From Drosophila miranda (Eukaryota; Arthropoda; Insecta; Diptera; Drosophilidae), in assembly GCF_003369915.1 (NCBI RefSeq), contig NC_046674.1, positions 8,246,001 to 8,310,000 on the forward strand: 64,000 bases of DNA, given 5' to 3'. Position numbers and translations under genes: made by a program. Below are positions 58,562-64,000 of this stretch, piece by piece (the stretch's first letter is position 1; every line of letters begins with the position of its first letter). The notes under the pieces are model-generated. The model searched no databases, had not been told where the DNA came from, and saw only the letters and a list, made by a program, of their open reading frames with translations.

Positions 58562-61500
58562 CTGTTGGGGTAGTGCGTAGTGCTGACACGCCTCCAATTT
58601 CCGGGGCGAGACACACGCGTATTCCTCCTCATTTGCCAAACACACATTTTTGTCCTCGCCGCAAATACATTAAACAGCCGGATCCCATGTCCTTTGAGTG
58701 GATGATTTGAGAGGAGATATTCGAGCCATGGGATGCCTTCAAGGGTCTCCACCGAACACTGCCTGCTCTCGTAATTAGGCATCCCGGCTACGCCTCACAT
58801 GGCGTATACGTAATTTGATAGTTTTAATTGGACATTCCACAGAGACAGAGTCGGAAAATGGAGGCACGGAGCGGGGCGACTGCCTTTCATATGGAAATTT
58901 TGATTGAAATGCCAGGCAATATTTAATTAGATCTTAAGCCGAGCCACAGAAAACACACCTTGTCGCTCAAAGTTTTGCCTTAAACTTTTCGCAAAACTTG
59001 TAAGAGCTCTGCTCAGCCTTTTCTCAACTCTCTGCTGCGTTGCTAATTAAAAGAAAAATTCCCTAAAGGGGGACCCTGGACCCTCCTCGGCCCTGGGAAA
59101 CGTTGCTTTTACTGGCAATTAATCAATACGGGATTTGTTGGAGCCTTGAGTGCATTGAGTGCACAGTTTTTGGAGCTCCCTCGCCTCCCCCCGCCCTCTT
59201 TGCTGCTCTCTGCTAGCTGCCTGCCTTTGTAATTAATAGCCGATGAGACGGCTGCAGACGGGCCGGATAATTGAATTTGTGTTGCATTTGCCCGAAAATT
59301 GCGTGTGTGTGGCCCTGTTTGGTCCTTAACAAATTAAGCAATTTACCCGACAGGCGGGCTGGCAGCCAGGTGACCCTTTCCTTTGGAGCATTTATCAAAG
59401 GCAAGACAGTCCGGTCCTTGGGCTTCCGGTTCGGCACTTTTGCATGCTCGGGCCACATTACTCATGGCCTCCTTGGCCACCTCATTGTGTATGGGCCTCC
59501 CAGGGTACATGGTACATGGTACAAGTCGTATCTCTTGTTGCTTCTGCTTCTGCTGCTAGTGGTGTTTGTCCAGCTCCAGCATCTTGTAGTGGCCCACACA
59601 AAAGGCTCTGGTTTATTGCATTTGACAGTGGACAGTGGACAGTGGACAGCATAGTATGTGGGAGTCCTTGTCCTTGTCCTTCTGCTTCTTCTCGGGCTAC
59701 ATGCTGACTACAAATTGCCAAGGCAAACAAAGAGCTTGCTGAATGAAAGTGTGGAAAGTGATGCATATGCTGCAGTCTGGTGATTTATGATGATGATGAT
59801 GCCAATGCTGATGATGCGGAAAAACGAGAAGCTCAACGAGTGGGTGGCTCCCATTCCTGCAATGTACTTGGGTTTCTCTCTTTCTCTTTCTCTTTGAGAA
59901 GTGCAAGGGTATTTTTTTCTGCATCGTGTTTCAGGCAATTCACGCTCATTTCATCAACTATCCGTTGCCATGGATGCCCCCCGTACTTTACTGGATGTTT
60001 GACTGGTAATCTAGCAGCGTTTCCTCTTCCATTGCGAGGATTATGACTGCCACAGGATACTGGACCACGCGGCAGTGCCATTATCCTATGGCTGGTGGCA
60101 ATTAAATTTCATTTTCCTCATAATTGTTGCACAGCTTAGAATCTGGCTCAGGTTCTGTTCGCCGTGTCTCTTTTTCTCTCCCTCTCTCTCCCTCCCGGCC
60201 GCTCGTGCATGAAGTAATTTATGTTTTTGCCACGCCCACACACGACTAAGCAAGACATTTGAATGGCGCACATTTGTTTGGCTCACGGTTTTTCCTGCTC
60301 TGCCCTGCCCAGCCCCCACATTTGCCTTTTGAGATGTCGAATCCGGCGTATCTGCCACAATGTAAATGAGGTTTTTTTTTTCCCCGACTGCTGGTTTTGC
60401 AGCTCCCCTGCACAACCCCCCCCCCCTGATCTTTAAAGCCACATATCATGTGGGGGGACCGGGCAGGACCGGGCAGGACAGGGCAGGACAGGAGTGAAAA
60501 TAAATTTTATGCCACAGCATGCGTTGCCGTTTGTTGTTGAGCAGCTGCTTTGTCATTTTCACGTACTACCCTTAACCCCAGTCGCAGGTCTTTTTCCCCA
60601 ACGCCCACCAGTGCTGCCGCTTTTGACTGGCGGGGGTGGGGGGGGGGAGGGAGCGCCAACCGCATTCATCTGCTGGTTGCCTTGGAGAAGCTTGGCTTGG
60701 CGGAAAAAAAATGACATAAAGCGACATAATAATTTCGCCTTTGAAATTGCCTTACAATTGCTTCTTTTTTTTCTCCCCCAGCTCGCGCGTGTGTGCGTGT
60801 GTGTGTGTGTGTGGGGGGGTATGGGGGGGGGATTTCTTTCCTTTGTGGGATTTATGCCCCAGACCTGTTCATATTTAGCGGTGGCTTTGTGATTCCCTCA
60901 AGAGTAAAGGGTATATAGTACTGATGTGGGCAGGATATGCATATGTGAATACACATCAAAGCTTCGTCCAAGGGTTTATTAGAACAGTACACTCAGAGTA
61001 TACGCTATTCATATTATGGCTGGTAGTAGTACCCTTCCGGTAAGCGTATCTCAACTTCCACTGACTGAATCCGCGAAATTCTGTTTTCAATTTTCAATTT
61101 TCCCTCTTCTATTTGGTTTTCGCAACTTTTTCCACCGCAAGATTGTTGGCACAGGTGGGTGGGCCTTATGAAATGAAATGCTTTTCAATTATGTGCATGT
61201 GTGTGTGTGGTAACCAAATCAAGTCACAGAATGTGTCTAGAATTGACTGGAAGGCGGCAAAACCAACAGCAGGCTGGCAGGCAGGCAGGCAGGAGGCAGG
61301 AAGGAACCCTCATCTCTCTCTGTATGGACAGAAATAGATAATTATGGACGGAGAATGGCAAAGAGAGAGCGCAACATTGTGACAGTTCCCCCAGCAGTAT
61401 ATTCCGGAAGTCACATTAGTGCAATCCACATTTAATTTAGTCCTTTCCGCCCCCAACACCCACTCGAGGCGCAAACTTTTGTCTATAAGGGTTGCTGTCA

Positions 61501-61639
61501 GCACACTCATCCTCGTGCACAAAACTCCGGCGCACACATGTCGTATACGCAATCATTAATAAAAACTAAATAGATTGAAGGAACAACGACTCGGTTTGGC
61601 CCCTTCTTTATGGCATACATTAGTACTACCCCCAATGGG

Positions 61640-61673
61640 GGCTTGGCTTGGCTTGGCTTGGCTTGGCTTGGCT
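61640..61673. repeat. (GGCTT)n pentanucleotide repeat
   Basis: Six to seven tandem GGCTT units. Confidence 0.9.
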
Positions 61674-61749
61674 AGTGACTAATTAATCTTAATTAAAGTC
61701 TAAGTTGGCTTCGCTTTCTCTTCTATCCACTCCCCCTTCCCATATGGTG

Positions 61750-61785
61750 CGGGCTGGGGCTGGGGCTGGGGCTGGGGGTGGGGGG
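61750..61785. repeat. (GGGGCT)n hexanucleotide repeat, second locus
   Basis: Four GGGGCT units running into GGGGGTGGGGGG. Same unit and strand as at 32,581. Confidence 0.85.
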
Positions 61786-62769
61786 ACAGCTGTTGCTATT
61801 GCTATTGCCATCGTTTCCATTTCATTTAATTGCGATACATTTGTCTGTCGCCTAATGGCAATTTTACGTGCACCATATAAATCAACTTTTGTGCCCCCGG
61901 TTGATTTATTTTTAGCATTTTGGAAAGCACAAAAACGGCAGCAAATCAGAGCTCGAAAGAAGAAGCAAGCCGCGAGGGTCAAGGCTATTGGATACCCTCC
62001 TTATATACTCTATGAAGTAGAAAAAATGATCTAGGTCTAGTTTTTACAGAACTTACAGGAGCACATTCCTCCGATAATAATCTGCCTTCCCTTTTCTGCA
62101 TTTCCATAATTTCTGTTCAAAATCATTATACCCCTTGTGGGGGTAGGGGAGAGGGTGGGGAGATTAAAACCAAACAACGCGCCACCACACGTACAAAGAG
62201 ATAACAAAAATGGTTTGCAAATTATTTTCAGAGTCCGCTAATTATGGCACCAGCACAAGCGGAATAACATTCGGAAGCCAGAAAGGGAGAGGCTCCGGGG
62301 GTCATGCATGAACAAGCTGATTACACACAAACACACTGGCTTACAAATGGCAATCATTGCTATTCTTGGTTTTGTTGTTGTTGCCGCTGCTGCTGGCTTC
62401 CAACTGTTTGCCAAACTGTAGTTCCCACTGGGCATTACTGGGCTCTGGTCCAGCAGTAAAATCCACTGCGAATTCTGCTGGTGCGTCACTCCCACGCATG
62501 CTTTTATTGCATTTAAAGCCACTCCACATACACAGAGAGTGGAAAAGCACAACAGAATACATTGCATTGTCCACGAGTGCGCTTAATTACACTCTTCTAC
62601 ATGGCATTTTGGGCTGAAAGTCTCCCCGAATCAACTCGTGTTCGCAGGCTGAAATTGGTTGAAATTGTTCTGTGGTCTTCTGGGGTATTTACATCACTAA
62701 ATCGACAACAATTCAATTTAATTAATATTTTATCAATGATCTTTTCCATGCGGTCTGTAGGGACCCGTT

Positions 62770-63100
62770 ATTTGAGGCTCTCTTGCGTTTACGCTCTTTT
62801 CTTCAAACTCCTGCCATCTCGCTCTTTTCCTTTTGATCAAAACCTCTGCTGTATGCACGCTCTCACGCCACTCTCTCACATTTACTCTCTTTATTTTTTC
62901 TGTACTGTTCTGAACTCTTTGCCGCCTCTCTCTGATGCTCACGCTCTCTTTCTGTAAATAATCTAGTGCCATTTCATTCCTTTGCTTTGATCGAAGCAGC
63001 TGCCATCTGCTTGCACTCTCCTTCTGTTCCCCACCCATACGAGTACTCCCCTCTCCTACCAATCTCTCACATTTACTCTCTGGATTCTCGATTCTTTTAC
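62770..63100. repeat. Pyrimidine-rich block with a diverged duplication of about 188 bp
   Basis: CTGCCATCT (62,812 and about 63,000) and TCTCTCACATTTACTCTCT (about 62,873 and 63,063) recur with the same spacing, separated by CGCTCT/CACTCT pieces. The minus strand is thus a cluster of GAGAG and GAGTG motifs resembling GAGA-factor sites. Confidence 0.6.
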
Positions 63101-64000
63101 TTCTGTGGAGTGGAGTGTGGAGTGTGTCCGCTTCCAGCCACGTTTTCATGGTGAAATCGTGAATGAACTGTTTAGCCCAGTAAGCCAGTCACGTTCTGGC
63201 CAAAATGGCCAAAAAAGCAGTACCAAGCGGCGTTCAATTTGCAATTTCATTTTGGCCCAAACCATTTGCTCATCCATAAATGAGGGCCCAAACCGACAAA
63301 CTAATTAATTAACTATTTTTGTGCTTGCTGCTGCGTTTATTTTTGGTCGTATAATTATTGTTATTAGTATTTTCTGGTGGCCAAAACCAGAGCTGAAATG
63401 GCAGCTAATTTACGACCCGTTCAAGGCAGGCAGGTGCTGCTCTATGTTGGTCCAATTATTCATGCAGATCGATTAGCCGTGAACCCCCAAAATGGCTCAT
63501 TAGGCCACCGGCTGATTAGACGGTAATTGGGTGAGAGAGAGAGAGATAGATAGATAGAGAGAGTGTCTGGTGCGGAGGCGCAACTTCAAAAGAAATTCAA
63601 TTAAGAGCCACCGCCGACAAGTGAGCAAAACGATTCACCAATCAATCGAAGGCTCCGACAATGATTCACTTCATTCACTCCACTCCACACTCCACTCAAT
63701 CGATAGATCCTAAGAATCGATAGACTCGACAAAAGCCTAAATGCAATCGCCTTTCCCTTTCCCCCCGTATTTGCACAGGCTTTGGCTGTGAAAAAAGCTC
63801 CTTTAAGCCAACGAAAATGCTGACGTTTCGAATCGAAGACAAATAGACAGGCAGGCGACTGACAGAAGCTGGCTAGGGAGGTGGTCTGCAGGTCTGCAGT
63901 GGCTAAAAAAGTTGGCTTAATTAAGTTTTATTTTTTTCTGTTTTGGTGTTCATTCAGTAAAAGTGCTTCCCCTGAAAAGTATGCTACGTGGAGTGGCCAA

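Larger units (their letters stand above)
37675..64000. other. 26 kb without recognisable genes, probably a long first intron
   Basis: I found no conserved protein domain, tRNA or rRNA. The DNA is a mix of unique sequence (many TAATTAA and CATAAAT stretches typical of fly intronic enhancers) and short tandem repeats listed separately. Open frames here mostly follow repeat arrays or lack an ATG. Weak candidate exons (48,434-48,571 minus; 54,302-54,459 plus), a candidate promoter (41,887) and a tandem array (49.8-50.1 kb) are listed separately. Confidence 0.5.

Noticed and set aside
61960-62140. Possible second DINE fragment (ATACCCTCCTTATATACTCT)
   Set aside because: Only a few short similarities and no inverted ends, so not enough to call.
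62733-63149. 138-codon minus-strand frame with CACCATG start
   Set aside because: It follows the duplicated pyrimidine-rich block and its Arg/Glu content mirrors GAGAG repeats. No splice context and no homology.
1-64000. tRNA, rRNA, snoRNA or known miRNA genes
   Set aside because: No cloverleaf box A/B pair, rRNA segment or miRNA sequence I recognise was seen by eye. A tRNAscan and Infernal run would settle this.

Overview
The window is Drosophila nuclear DNA. Introns are short (about 57-65 nt) with GT-AG ends, promoters carry DRE (TATCGATA), Ohler motif 1 (TGGTCACACT) and TATA/Inr elements, and the gene set matches the lark-eco-mus312-Rint1-RhoGEF4 neighbourhood that lies on chromosome arm 3L (Muller element D) in D. 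melanogaster. The dense dinucleotide and hexanucleotide repeats, the long G/C runs and the DINE-like repeat suggest a species outside the melanogaster subgroup. The obscura group is my best guess, but nothing here proves it.

Part 1, 1-28.7 kb, is gene-dense. In order: the 5' end of an unidentified minus-strand gene; Srp19 (signal recognition particle); an uncharacterised secreted Cys-rich, Lys/Arg-rich protein; the lysosomal MFS protein Cln7; lark (RRM/CCHC RNA-binding protein, minus); eco (cohesin acetyltransferase); a bicistronic-looking locus encoding two small single-pass membrane proteins of 155 and 57 aa; mus312 (SLX4, minus), preceded 2 nt upstream by a 97-aa membrane-protein ORF on the same strand; an MFSD1-type transporter; Rint1 (minus); RhoGEF4; and a BtpA-family TIM-barrel protein (minus). 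These are mostly housekeeping or cell-maintenance genes. They share divergent promoters or have convergent 3' ends. They do not form one pathway, although eco and mus312 both act in chromosome maintenance and Rint1 and Cln7 in the endomembrane system.

Part 2, 28.7-64 kb, has no recognisable conserved protein. It looks like long intronic or intergenic DNA full of simple repeats. It holds a possible two-exon start of a plus-strand gene (29.09-29.65 kb, with a 35-nt microexon), a 605-bp AT-rich MITE with 25-bp inverted ends, a textbook TATA+Inr promoter at 36.37-36.40 kb followed by a roughly 1.27-kb leader ending in a perfect splice donor at 37,675, a 135-bp tandem repeat at 49.8-50.1 kb, and a few isolated candidate exons. 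The most likely reading is the 5' part of one or more large genes whose coding exons lie beyond the right edge.

Mobile DNA is limited but informative: a 588-bp hAT relic with a near-perfect 8-bp target duplication just upstream of eco, a DINE-1/Helentron-like copy inside a small mus312 intron, and the MITE at 35.5-36.1 kb. I saw no tRNA, rRNA or CRISPR feature.
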